A stretch of DNA of 64,000 nucleotides from Acholoe squamosa (GCA_949317995.1 OX439050.1:5618771-5682770); one strand, 5' to 3'. Positions 34,458-47,800 are shown, numbered from the stretch's first letter. The notes: generated by a model not told the origin, from the sequence alone. Program-made: numbers and translations.

Positions 34458-36945
34458 TAGTTTTCCACATCAGCGGAACCCGTAGCGTTCTCCTCGCCTT
34501 TGCCGTTATCTTCGGCTTCATAGAAGGCAGCCATTACCGGCTTAGCTGCGGTACATTCAGATGAGTAGTGTCCCATGTGTTGGCACCTGAAACACTTAAC
34601 CATCCGGCGATCCACTCTGGGTCTTTGCCGACTGGCTTGGAGGGCATCTGTAATTTTTTTACACATATCCTCCATAAGTTTGGTCATGTCTGGAGACTGA
34701 CCCTTTGCTTTATCAGTGCTTTCAGGAGGCTTAATTGCCTTCTCACCAACTTTCGGGTCACTCCTGACCTCGGATGACGGTCTAGAATCCCTTGGTTTAT
34801 TAAACGCCTTCCTCGGAATATACTTCCTACCTGAAGTATTTTTCCTTAGCTGCATCGAACAGAAGGTGCCGTCCTCCTGCTCGATTTCAATTAGTTCAAA
34901 GTCATCCGAGGTATTATCTACCTCAGACCGCTGAACTACCGATGCTAGGGGAGCCGAGCCAGTGGCATTCGGTATGTCCCCGGCTAACATGGTTCGCTTC
35001 TTCACGGCCATATCTATACCATTAAATATGCCGTGTAATGTTATGCCTTCCTTCCAGGCATCTCTAGCAGCAATTTGCTCGTCTCGGTCTCTCAGACCCT
35101 TAACGAATTGTGTAATCAAATCGTCCATGTACCAGTCCTGGTTTTCAGTACCGGGCCTGGCCTTGCTTAGCAGGGCATGGAGTTCCATACCGTATGCTCT
35201 GAAAGCTTCGTTAGGCTTCTGTGTACGTTTCTTAAAGCGGACCATCGGATCCTCCTTGACCATGTTACATAACAGCCCACTAGCAGATTCTACTAACTGC
35301 TCGAAACTTCCTACGAGACCATACCAGGTCCGCCATTGCTCCACAGCCATGCGACCCGGCCCGCCTTTCAAGCATCTCACCAGATGCGGCTTGGCCTCGT
35401 ATGGGGTCCAACCATTACAATTCATCACATCGATGAAATCTTCAAACCACTCTTTCCATGGCCGAGTACCGTCGTATTCCTTAGGAATCACGGCTACCCT
35501 TCGGGCGGAATTATTGGCATACATCAATCTAGTGCATTGTTGTTTGCTCCACTCAATCGCCTTGGTTTCGTTCAAGGTTCGATTGCCTCCCATTCCACTA
35601 AAGCTTGTGTAGTTCGTATAGCCTCCACCAACTTGGTTAGGGCCGGTACCCGAGGTACTATTGCTACCTGCAGTACCCGTAGCACCGTCCCCCCCTTGGG
35701 TACTCTGGTGGGCGCCATCGGATGGCTGGTTCCCTGTCGGTTGACTACCACCGTTTGATGGAGTCTGTTGGTTGCTGTCATTACCAGCTCCCAATCCAAC
35801 ATTTTCTGTCTGATCCACATGTATGTGGAAGCCACTAATTTCCGCGCTATTGTCGGAGGCATCCCGAGGTACATAGTCCGGGTCTAAGTTGTGGACTATA
35901 GGGGCCTCACTTATCCAGACTCTACTGGTTCGGCCGTGCTTATCTTGGGTTCTGATATATACTCCCCCTTGATCTACATTCCGCGTCGCATTGTCATTGA
36001 CAAAAGGATTGTATTGCAGATGCTTAGGTGTAGAACAGGAAACTGGGTCCCCTTGTTTAACAAACGTCGAGTTCGGGTTTGAATCCTTACTCGCCGGAGG
36101 AGCATTCGCCTGTTCTTTCTCCTTTAAATAACTCTCCATAGCAGACTTATTTAATGTGAGGGTAGCTACATCCGTAGTTAGATTTCGCTGCTCCTCCCTT
36201 AGCTGTGCATTCTCCGATAAGATCTCGGATCGAATCTTCTCGTTTTCTGCAACCGCTCGGTTACGCTCCTCCTGGGCGGCTAATGCCTCCCGCTTAAAAG
36301 TATCTTTCAACAGACGGTACTTTTCACCTTTCTCCTTCTGAGACCACTGGTATTCATTGGTCTCTCTCCGGATCTCGGATTGTTCCGAGACCAACTTGGC
36401 TTCCGTTTCTGCCTTTCGGAGTTGAAGTTTCTTTAACTTCTCCTCCATGGCATGCAACTCGGATTGTAGTCTGCTTACATCCCGGGCCTTAGCAACCTCC
36501 TCGGCTCTAGCCTTTTCGATTGCTCTGAGTTTATTGGCTTCTTCGAGCTCCAGCTCAGCCAATCTTTTCTCTTTTTTCCTTTCGTCTTTCTCCTTTCGCT
36601 CCAATCGATGGGCTACAGAAGTTAGGCGATATTTTAGATCTCGGATCGGAGTTTACCGATCCGAGATCTCGTCTCCTCCTCTATCTTTAAGTGGGCTGCC
36701 ATGAATTCTTCATGCTGCCTCTTAGCCTGTAGCTCTACCTGTTCCTTGGCTTTCAGATAGGCCGAAGTAGTTTTATACCCAGGGCCCATCCGACGTCCGT
36801 ATATTGACTTGCAGCTGCCTCCAGGGTTGAACATGGAGTCAGACAAGCCTTCATCCAAAGATAGGCCTAGGTAATGCTTTTCCGAGCTTCTCGGTTTGGC
36901 ATCCCGAGGCTTAGTCTTCAGGGTTGCTTTAGGAACCATTGGGTC
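34457..36945 (-). pseudogene. gag: Ty3/gypsy gag (fossil)
   Basis: From N- to C-terminus: a head with YLGLSLDEGLSDSMFNPGG and GRRMGPGYKTTSAYLK, a long Lys/Glu-rich coiled coil, and a Gly/Ser/Asn/Thr-rich linker. Then come a retrotransposon-gag-like helical region (YDGTRPWKEWFEDFIDVM ... FVKGLRDRDEQIAARDAW) and one CCHC zinc knuckle, CFRCQHMGHYSSEC (about 34,590). The coiled coil ahead of the capsid-like part is unusually long for Ty3 Gag and is shared by the fossil at 1,764-4,041. The region looks largely open, with about one or two breaks. Confidence 0.88.
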
Positions 36946-36946
36946 C

Positions 36947-37001
36947 TTTATAGCTTTACTATCGTCGCTATGATGATCCGACGATAGTAAAGCTATAAAG
37001 T
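36947..37001. repeat. fold-back (22-bp arms) at the gag-side edge
   Basis: A perfect inverted repeat with arms CTTTATAGCTTTACTATCGT(CG) and an 11-nt loop. One arm continues into Gag coding sequence; the other faces the tRNA-like gene. It looks like a fold-back rearrangement junction rather than a regulatory hairpin. Confidence 0.7.
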
Positions 37002-37024
37002 GTAGAGGTCGGCGGAAAACGTCT

Positions 37025-37096
37025 TGGAGAAACCGGGAATCGAACCCAGGACCCTCCAACCTGCAGGCGGAAGCTCTACCGCTGAGCTACTTCCCC
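37025..37096 (-). tRNA. tRNA-Cys (anticodon GCA)
   Basis: The minus-strand 72-mer folds as a cloverleaf. The acceptor stem is GGGGAAG paired with TTTCTCC (two G-U pairs), the D arm GCTC-GAGC and the T arm CTGGG-TTCGATT-CCCGG. The anticodon loop is CTGCAGG with U33 and GCA at 34-36. The A box (TAGCTCAGCGG) and B box (GGTTCGATTCC) match consensus, and a TTTT run follows at about 37,015. The anticodon stem has one mismatch at its loop end, so it could be a pseudogene or the head of a tRNA-derived SINE. It lies inside the large LTR insertion, between its right-hand repeats and gag. Confidence 0.75.
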
Positions 37097-37116
37097 GTCT
37101 GACATTCTCTACCTTC

Positions 37117-37535
37117 CACCTACATCTGGATCGGTATAATACACAAGGGGGGCAGCTTATACCAGCTGACCAGCCCCTGAGGGCTGGTGCAACCGGAACG
37201 GGGCAGATGGCCTACCGCCATGGACTTACAGCCAGAGCTGGCCCCTACACTCCTCCCAACCAGCTTCAACCATGGCCAACCAGCACCAAGCATTCCTCCC
37301 AACCAGATCGATTGGGCTTTATCAAGCAGTGTGAGGCACTCCTGACTTCCCAGTTGACCTACCAGTACACAGTACTGCCAGGGTCGAAGCGTATCTGTAT
37401 TATACCGTTCCAGGCACCTACACCTGGATTGGTATGACACACATGTAGGGGGGAGCTACCACGGGATGCCAGCCCCTGGGGGCTGGGATCTCCAGAAACG
37501 GGGCTGCTGGCCTTACGGCAGAGCTGGCCCCTACA
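37117..37535 (-). repeat. two ~120-bp direct repeats around a ~160-bp core, TRIM-like
   Basis: On the minus strand, 37,413-37,535 and 37,117-37,250 each begin TGTAGGGGCCAGCTCTG. Each includes a GC-rich hairpin (CCAGCCC...GGGCTGG) and reaches TATACC/CATACC then GATCCA or AATCCA. The core (37,251-37,412) ends in the purine tract GGTTGGGAGGAG just before the second repeat. That is the layout of a terminal-repeat retrotransposon in miniature. Only the first 10 bp match the gypsy LTR start. The right end coincides with the CATG target duplication. Confidence 0.5.
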
Positions 37536-40500
37536 CATGAAAAGGCCTCCCATAGAGCACTGAGGTTGATAGAACTAGATGGAAACAGCTGAGAAGGTAA
37601 AATTCAGGTCATTCTGATCCAAAAAATCATAATTTTGGTTACCATGCACCCCCTGGAGAGAAATTTCAGGCATGCGGATCAACGCTAATAAATTTGCGAG
37701 AATTATTTTTCCACTCTTGGCCTATATAGCATATTGGCAAAAATAAAATATTCATGCACATTTCTGGACTTAGCCACTATTATTTTCTTGTAGGCAAACA
37801 TTTTCCCATTAATTTAGGGCCATGAGATGTGGTACAATGTAAATAACCTTTCCGCTATCGGCCGTAGAGTGCAGACATACCCAAATTTTGGGGTTTTGCA
37901 GTGAATGATTTCAATAATTTCTCTAATAAAATAGAGTGCACCCCCTCAACTTACCATCAAATATCAGCCTGAATAACACTCAGATCGATTAATATACACC
38001 CTAAGGATTAATTTGATGCCTGGTTTGCCTACCCACTGTCAGATTTTAGACCAATAATCTTTGTACAACACCCTTCAGTGTGGAGCTAAAAAGTGTCTCC
38101 TGCTGCCACCTCCGTCAATTGGTGTACTGCAACTTAAGGCCTGGGTTGACATCTTGGTGGTCAATCAAATATCTTGAAAAGCTTTCATTCACAGCCCCAG
38201 TAATGTCTCATCCAGATTCCCTTAATTTTATGCCCATCTGGATCCTCAAAATGCATTGAGAATCGATTCCCAGAGTGGTTATCAGTCTGAGCGCTCTCCG
38301 CAAATTTTATCGATTTCTCATAATGACAAGCAGTTATGGTCTTTTCCCAAAGAAAAAATGGACACAGGGCTGAGAGATTTGACATGCTGTTTGCTAAAGG
38401 ACACCATGTGAGGCACTGAGTGTGTTTTTCTCTCTAGGTTCTATAAAAAATACAAAATTTTGGGTAAAATGTATGAAAAATCCTCGGAAATATAATGTTA
38501 TAAAGGAAAATATTCAACAAAATGCATCTTTACTCCATATGCAATGGCATAAAATGTCCTATTTACACATAATTCAAGTCCCCCTATGTAAGGAAGAAAA
38601 AATAAACCAGATATGGTGAATACAAGGACATTTTATTAAGTGTCAGTAGACATTCATTGGCTGTATAGGTCGGGGAGAGAAAAATGATGTTTTTACGCGA
38701 TGCATGAAAAGGCCTCCCATAGAGCACTGAGGTTGATAGAACTAGATGGAAACAGCTGAGAAGGTAAAATTCATAATCCTAAAAATCATAATTTTGGTTA
38801 CCATGCACCCCCTGGAGAGAAATTTCAGGCATGCGGATCAACGCTAATAAATTTGCGAGAATTATTTTTCCATTCTTGGCCTATATAGCATATTGGCAAA
38901 AATAAAATATTCATGCACATTTCTGGGCTTAGCCACTATTATTTTCTTGTAGGCACACATTTTCCCATTAATTTAGGGCCATGAGATGTGGTACAATGTA
39001 AATAACCTTTCCGCTATCAGCCGTAGAGTGCAAACATACCCAAATTTTGGGGTTTTGCAGTGAATGATTTCAATAAATTCTCTAATAAAATAGAGTGCAC
39101 CCCCTCAACTTACCATCAAATATCAGCCTGAATAACACTCAAATCGATTAATATACACCCTAAGGATTAATTTGATGCCTGGTTTGCCTACCCACTGTCA
39201 GATTTTAGACCAATAATCTTTGTACAACACCCTTCAGTGTGGAGCTAAAAAGTGTCTCCTGCTGCCACCTCCGTCAATTGGTGTACTGCAATTTAAGGCC
39301 TGGGTTGACATCTTGGTGGTCAATCAAATATCTTGAAAAGCTTTCATTCACAGCCCCAGTAATGTCTCATCCAGATTCCCTTAATTTTATGCCCATCTGG
39401 ATCCTCAAAATGCATTGAGAATCGATTCCCAGAGTGGTTATCAGTCTGAGCGCTCTCCGCAAATTTTATCGATTTCTCATAATGACAAGCAGTTATGGTC
39501 TTTTCCCAAAGAAAAATGGACACAGGGCTGAGAGATTTGACATGCTGTTTGCTAAAGGACACCATGTGAGGCACTGAGTGTGTTTTTCTCTCTAGGTTCT
39601 ATAAAAAATACAAAATTTTGGGTAAAATGTATGAAAAATCCTCGGAAATATAATGTTATAAAGGAAAATATTCAACAAAATGCATCTTTACTCCATATGC
39701 AATGGCATAAAATGTCCTATTTACACATAATTCAAGTCCCCCTATGTAAGGAAGAAAAAATAAACCAGATATTGTGAATACAAGGACATTTTATTAAGTG
39801 TCAGTAGACATTCATTGGCTGTATAGGTCGGGAGAGAAAAATGATGTTTTTAAGCGATGCATGAAAAGGCCTCCCATAGAGCACTGAGGTTGATAGAACT
39901 AGATGGAAACAGCTGAGAAGGTAAAATTCAGGTCATTCTGATCCTAAAAATCATAATTTTGGTTACCATGCACCCCCTGGAGAGAAATTTCAGGCATGCG
40001 GATCAACGCTAATAAATTTGCGAGAATTAATTTTCCACTCTTGGCCTATATAGCATATTGGCAAAAATAAAATATTCATGCACATTTCTGGGCATAGCCA
40101 CTATTATTTTATTGTAGGCACACAATTTCCCATTAATTTAGGGCCATGAGATGTGGTACAATGTAAATAACCTTTCCGCTATCGGCCGTAGAGTGCAGAC
40201 ATACCCAAATTTTGGGGTTTTGCAGTGAATGATTTCAATAAATTCTCTAATAAAATAGAGTGCACCCCCTCAACTTACCATCAAATATCAGCCTGAATAA
40301 CACTCAAATCGATTAATATACACCCTCAGGATTAATTTGATGCCTGGTTTGCCTACCCACTGTCAGATTTTAGACCAATAATCTTTGTACAACACCCTTC
40401 AGTGTGGAGCTAAAAAGTGTCTCCTGCTGCCACCTCCGTCAATTGGTGTACTGCAACTTAAGGCCTGGGTTGACATCTTGGTGGTCAATCAAATATCTTG

Positions 40501-43500
40501 AAAAGCTTTCATTTACAGCCCCAGTAATGTCTCATCCAGATTCCCTTAATTTTATGCCCATCTGGATCCTCAAAATGCATTGAGAATCAATTCCCAGAGT
40601 GGTTATCAGTCTGAGCGCTCTCTGCAAATTTTATCAATTTCTCATTATGACAAGCAGTTATGGTCTTTTCCCAAAGAAAAAATGGACACAGGGCTGAGAG
40701 ATTTGATATGCTGTTTGCTAAAGGACATCATGTGAGACACTGAGTGTGTTTTTCTCTCTAGGTTCTATAAAAAATACAAAATCTTGGGTAAAATGTATGA
40801 AAACTCCTCGGAAATATAATGTTATAAAGGAAAATATTCAACAAAATGCATCTTTACTCCATATGCAATGGCATAAAATGTCCTATTTACACATAATTCA
40901 AGTCCCCCTATGTAAGGAAGAAAAAATAAACCAGATATTGTGAATACAAGGACATTTTATTAAGTGTCAGTAGACATTCATTGGCTGTATAGGTTAGGGA
41001 GAGAAAAATGATGTTTTTAAGCGATGCATGAAAAGGCCTCCCATAGAGCACTGAGGTTGATAGAACTAGATGGAAACAGCTGAGAAGGTAAAATTCATAA
41101 TCCTAAAAATCATAATTTTGGTTACCATGCACCCCCTGGAGAGAAATTTCAGGCATGCGGATCAACGCTAATAAATTTGCGAGAATTATTTTTCCACTCT
41201 TGGCCTATATAGCATATTGGCAAAATAAAAATATTCTTGCACATTTCTGGGCTTAGCCACTATTATTTTCTTGTAGGCACACATTTTCCCATTAATTTAG
41301 GGCCATGAGATGTGGTACAATGTAAATAACCTTTCCGCTATCGGCCGTAGAGTGCAGACAGTGTGGAGCTAAAAAGTGTCTCCTGCTGCCACCTCCGTCA
41401 ATTGGTGTACTGCAACTTAAGGCCTGGGTTGACATCTTGGTGGTCAATCAAATATCTTGAAAAGCTTTCATTCACAGCCCCAGTAATGTCTCATCCAGAT
41501 TCCCTTAATTTTATGCCCATCTGGATCCTCAAAATGCATTGAGAATCGATTCCCAGAGTGTTTATCAGTCTGAGCGCTCTCCGCAAATTTTATCGATTTC
41601 TCATAATGACAAGCAGTTATGGTCTTTTCCCAAAGAAAAAATGGACACAGGGCTGAGAGATTTGACATGCTGTTTGCTAAAGGACACCATGTGAGGCACT
41701 GAGTGTGTTTTTCTCTCTAGGTTCTATAAAAAATACAAAATTTTGGGTAAAATGTATGAAAAATCCTCGGAAATATAATGTTATAAAGGAAAATATTCAA
41801 CAAAATGCATCTTTACTCCATATGCAATGGCATAAAATGTCCTATTTACACATAATTCAAGTCCCCCTATGTAAGGAAGAAAAAATAAACCAGATATGGT
41901 GAATACAAGGACATTTTATTAAGTGTCAGTAGACATTCATTGGCTGTATAGGTCAGGGAGAGAAAAATGATGTTTTTACGCGATGCATGAAAAGGCCTCC
42001 CATAGAGCACTGAGGTTGATAGAACTAGATGGAAACAGCTGAGAAGGTAAAATTCAGGTCATTCTGATCCTAAAAATTATAATTTTGGTTACCATGCACC
42101 CCCTGGAGAGAAATTTCAGGCATGCGGATCAACGCTAATAAATTTGCGAGAATTATTTTTCCACTCTTGGCCTATATAGAATATATGCAAAAATAAAATA
42201 TTCATGCACATTTCTGGGCTTAGCCACTATTATTTTCTTGTAGGTACACATTTTCCCATTAATTTAGGGCCATGAGATGTGGTACAATGTAAATAACCTT
42301 TCCGCTATCGGCCGTAGAGTGCAGACATACCCGAATTTTGGGGTTTTGTAGTGAATGATTTCAATAAATTCTCTAATAAAATAGAGTGCACCCCCTCAAC
42401 TTACCATCAAATATCAGCCTGAATAACACTCAAATCGATTAATATACACCCTAAGGATTAATTCGATGCCTGGTTTGCCTACCCACTGTCAGATTTTAGA
42501 CCAATAATCTTTGTAGAACACCCTTCAGTGTGGAGCTAAAAAGGGTCTCCTGCTGCCACCCCCGTCAATTGGTGTACTGCAGACATACCCAAATTTTGGG
42601 GTTTTGCAGTAAATGATTTCAATAAATTCTCTAATAAAATAGAGTGCACCCCCTCAACTTACCATCAAATATCAGCCTGAATAACACTCAAATCGATTAA
42701 TATACACCCTAAGGATTAATTTGATGCCTGGTTTGCCTACCCACTGTCAGATTTTAGACCAATAATCTTTGTAGAACACCCTTCAGTGTGGAGCTAAAAA
42801 GTGTCTCCTGCTGCCACCTCCGTCAATTGGTGTACTGCAACTTAAGGCCTGGGTTGACATCTTGGTGGTCAATCAAATATCTTGAAAAGCTTTCATTCAC
42901 AGCCCCAGTAATGTCTCATCCAGATTCCCTTAATTTTATGCCCATCTGGATCCTCAAAATGCATTGAGAATCGATTCCCAGAGTGGTTATCAGTCTGAGC
43001 GCTCTCCGCAAATTTTATCGATTTCTCATAATGACAAGCAGTTATGGTCTTTTCCCAAAGAAAAAATGGACACAGGGCTGAGAGATTTGACATGCTGTTT
43101 GCTAAAGGACACCATGTGAGGCACTGAGTGTGTTTTTCTCTCTAGGTTCTATAAAAAATACAAAATCTTGGGTAAAATGTATGAAAAATCCTCGGAAATA
43201 TAATGTTATAAAGGAAAATATTCAACAAAATGCATCTTTACTCCATATGCAATGGCATAAAATGTCCTATTTACACATAATTCAAGTCCCCCTATGTAAG
43301 GAAGAAAAAATAAACCAGATATGGTGAATACAAGGACATTTTATTAAGTGTCAGTAGACATTCATTGGCTGTATAGGTCGGGCAGAGAAAAATGATGTTT
43401 TTAGGCGATGCATGAAAAGGCCTCCCATAGAGCACTGAGGTTGATAGAACTAGATGGAAACAGCTGAGAAGGTAAAATTCAGGTCATTCTGATCCTAAAA

Positions 43501-44848
43501 ATTATAATTTTGGTTACCATGCACCCCCTGGAGAGAAATTTCAGGCATGCGGATCAACGCTAATAAATTTGCGAGAATTATTTTTCCACTCTTGGCCTAT
43601 ATAGCATATTGGCAAAAATAAAATATTCATGCACATTTCTGGGCTTAGCCACTATTATTTTCTTGTAGGCACACATTTTCCCATTAATTTAGGGCCATGA
43701 GATGTGGTACAATGTAAATAACCTTTCCGCTATCGGCCGTAGAGTGCAGACATACCCAAATTTTGGGGTTTTGCAGTGAATGATTTCAATAAATTCTCTA
43801 ATAAAATCGAGTGCACCCCCTCAACTTACCATCAAATATCAGTCTGAATAACACTCAAATTGATTATTATATACCCTAAGGATTAATTTGATGCCTGGTT
43901 TGCCTACCCACTGTCAGATTTTAGACCAATAATCTTTGTACAACACCCTTCAGTGTGGAGCTAAAAAGTGTCTCCTGCTGCTACCTCCGTCAATTGGTGT
44001 ACTGCAACTTAAGGCCTGGGTTGACATCTTGGTGGTCAATCACATATCTTGAAAAGCTTTCATTCACAGCCCCAGTAATGTCTCATCCAGATTCCCTTAA
44101 TTTTATGCCCATCTGGATCCTCAAAATGCATTGAGAATCGATTCCCAGAGTGTTTATCAGTCTGAGCGCTCTCCACAAATTTTATCGATTTCTCATAACG
44201 ACAAGCAGTTATGGTCTTTTCCCAAAGAAAAAATGGACACAGGGCTGAGAGATTTGACTGAGTGTGTTTTTCTCTCTAGGTTCTATAAAAAATACAAAAT
44301 TTTGGGTAAAATGTATGAAAAATCCTCGGAAATATAATGTTATAAAGGAAAATATTCAACAAAATGCATCTTTACTCCATATGCAATGGCATAAAATGTC
44401 CTATTTACACATAATTCAAGTCCCCCTATGTAAGGAAGAAAAAATAAACCAGATATGGTGAATACAAGGACATTTTATTAAGTGTCAGTAGACATTCATT
44501 GGCTGTATAGGTCGGGCAGAGAAAAATGATGTTTTTACGCGATGCATGAAAAGGCCTCCCATAGAGCACTGAGGTTGATAGAACTAGATGGAAACAGCTG
44601 AGAAGGTAAAATTCAGGTCATTCTGATCCTTAAAATCATAATTTTGGTTACCATGCACCCCCTGGAGAGAAATTTCAGGCATGCGGATCAACGCTAATAA
44701 ATTTGCGAGAATTATTTTTCCACTCTTGGCCTATATAGCATATTGGCAAAAATAAAATATTCATGCACATTTCTGGGCTTAGCCACTATTATTTTCTTGT
44801 AGGCACACATTTTCCCATTAATTTAGGGCCATGAGATGTGGTACAATG
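37536..44848. repeat. tandem satellite array, ~1.16-kb monomer, about 6.3 copies
   Basis: Monomer starts (GATGCATGAAAAGGCCTCC) fall near 37,536, 38,699, 39,856, 41,023, 41,982, 43,408 and 44,541. Spacings are 1,163, 1,157, 1,167, 959, 1,426 and 1,133 bp, then a partial unit. The 959-bp unit lacks an internal part; the 1,426-bp unit holds an internal duplication of about 265 bp (42,320-42,580 repeated just after). Monomers are nearly identical. No pol III boxes, terminal repeats or believable gene are seen. The array ends at 44,848 where the LINE begins. Confidence 0.93.
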
Positions 44849-47800
44849 ATACATGGAAGAGCTATGTATTAGTAACAAGCATATTGAATGTTTAGCTGTT
44901 GAAACAAAGTTCCCTGGTCAAAAATACCGTATAGTTGTATCAGTGTACAGGATCGTGTTTCAATAGTTTCCACGACTGGACACCCTCAAATCGTAGTGGG
45001 AGGTGTAAGAAATGACTCCATACCAGTGACTACATAGTGAGCTCCAGTAGAGGCCTCAAAATAGCAGCTGCTATTTATTCAACTACTGGCTCAATACACA
45101 CCACTATGAAGTCATAGCACCCAGTTGTAGGGGCCACTATTGGCTACATAGTGACTAGTCATACCTCCTTCATGGTCTAGTATGCACTCCTGTGTTCAAA
45201 TGAGCATGGGGCTGCAGTAACTACCATAATGTCTATAGGAGCCGGGCCTTGAATAGCAGCCTCCCTTGAATAGGGGCCAGGGTAGGAGGGCTGTCAAATC
45301 AATAGGGACCGGGCCTTGAATAGGGGCCTGGTGGGGCCAGTTTTAGGTGGTTTTAGGAAGACAACCGAGACCACCCAACCCAAATGATGTGTAATTGTTC
45401 TAGATAGTTCCCTTTCAAATCACATATGATAGATCTATATCTAATGACCTAATTGTATTGAAAATGCTCTGTTATTCTTTCTTAATAGTAGGGCTGAGGT
45501 GTCAGCTAGGTGTGATATCCTTTGTAATTTTATTAGAAAGCCATGGTGGGTGAGGGTTGGGTATGACAGGCATGACAGCTTTGTAAGGCCTAGTGCTCTA
45601 TCTACACCACTGCATACTAGTAACTACATAGTTGGCCAGTGTGTGGACGTAATGCTCAATTCTTAGGTGAAACACCAAACCTTTCCAAAGATATTTTATT
45701 CTTTAGGAAAAAAAACTGCCATCCCAGAGCTAAAGGTGCTGGCTACAGGGTTATAGGTAGTAGTGTAAAGAGCCCAGATTGGGTACATTTGAACAAAGGA
45801 GTGCAGTGGGCAGCAGCTAAGGCTAGCCACTAATTATTCACATGGAAGTTTGTCATACCAGGATCCCTTATTGAGTCACTGCTGTGGTGGCTATTTAGCC
45901 AGCAGGCAGTACGATCACCCAGTAATGTAGCCAGCTATTTAGTCACTCTGACCAAAATCCTAAGATCACCTGCAAAGATTTGACCCATCTCCAGTTGTAG
46001 CTGGCTGAACCTGTCGTGGAAACTATTGAAACACCATCCTGACCCCCTAAAGGAAGTACCAAGGAATGTTATACCCAACTGTCTAATGCATTGAAACACT
46101 TGGATTGTGATGATGGGGAATTGTGGCTATGTGGTGACTTGAATGTGAATTCTAGGGCACATAACAGTACCAAATTTAAGAATATGACTAGTTTTTTTAC
46201 GTCGTAATCATTTGAGCTATTTACAGACACCCCCAACTAGGTTTCATAGATTAGGTAACACTACTATCGATCATGTTTATACAAACTGTAGGTTCATAAA
46301 AGAGTTTGGCTTAATTACTGATATCTTAAGTGATCATGTTGGTATATATGTGGTTAAAAAACAAGCTCGTATATATAACCTGAAAAAATACATAACTGGA
46401 CGGTCATACAAGAATTATAGTAAAGATGATATAAGGCAATACATTGATGAATATTATTGGAAGAATTTCTGGGACAATGATGACCCCCAAGTAGTGTATG
46501 ACATATTTTTGAATGCTGTTACCACCTATCTGAATTTGCATCACCCTATTGTTACAAGGAAAATTGATGTACATCATAAAAAGGGTTTTGATGGTACAAC
46601 CTTACATATGTTGAGACTAAAAAAGAAACACATGAAAAAGGCAAGGTATGTCAAACATGGTTTCCTCAACTTACATCTTGCCAAAGCGCTTGACTTGAAG
46701 AAACAAATTGATGCTATGCTAACGATGCTTAGGAAAAATGAAATTGGGTCTGCTATTGAAAAATTTCGGCGATATCCAAAGAATTTCTGGAAAAAAGTAA
46801 ATACTGTTTGGAAAGGTGATGACGTCCAAACACGCATCTGTCTGAAAAATGAGCATGGTGTTCTAGTTGAGCCAATTAAGGTAGCTGACTATATCAATGA
46901 GTATTATACATCTGTTGGTATGAAGCTGGCGCAGGCATATGTTGGTTTACCTGGTGATGTAGATATAGGAAACTTATTTGAGTCATTTAATGATGAAGAT
47001 TTTGTTAATAACGGTACAAATTTCAGATATTGTTCCCGTTATAATGCTGCCTATTTAGCTGCTGAAATTAAGACAAATAAATCCTCAAATATTAAGGATG
47101 TTAGAAGCAATGTAATAAAAGATGTATTAACCCTGCTAGCACTACTCATCCGAATGATGTCTTTTTTACGTAAATAACATGAGTTTTTACGTAAGAATGA
47201 CGTAAATTGCACGAGTTGTGCTAGCTGGGAAGTCATAAGCCTGTACTGTTAATGCACATGATAAATACTAGTTTAAAGGCAAGTATGGTCCCAAAACCCT
47301 GGAAAATTGGTAAAGTTCACCCTCTTCCTAAGACAGGTGATCTGTCAACAGTAGGTAACTGGCGCCCGATTACAGTGATAAATATGGTTGGTAAGATGGT
47401 GGAAAAATATGTTCATGGTGAATTGTTTGACATAGTGACAAGAGATAATTTTATAAGCAACCGACAGTTTGGTTTTATGCCAGGTCGTTCTACTATGCAT
47501 GCTACATTCCATCTTGTCCAAGAGTTGTATGAAATAAGAAATAGACAACATGTGGTGGCCATCTTGTTTTTGGATCTTCAGAAGGCGTTTGATACTGTAA
47601 ATCATGGGCGCCTTCTGGAAAAATTACAGAAACTAGGCTGTGGTTTGGATATGATGTCATGGTTTAGATCATATCTTCAGGGACGGACTCAGGCGACATT
47701 AGCCAATGACATTACCTCTACAAACTTAGGAATTGACTGTGGTGTACCCCAGGGGAGTGTCCTGGGGCCTCTCTTGTTTAATATTTATATTAATGACATA

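Noticed and set aside
34962-35612. 216-codon plus-strand frame opposite gag
   Set aside because: A shadow of Gag; no independent features.
37536-44848. A CRISPR-like array or other system of short regular repeats
   Set aside because: The units are long direct tandem copies with no unique spacers; this is satellite DNA in a eukaryotic genome.
45639-45833. 64-codon frame inside the 1,094-bp TIR transposon as a transposase piece
   Set aside because: No transposase motif or similarity is visible, and it is far too short.
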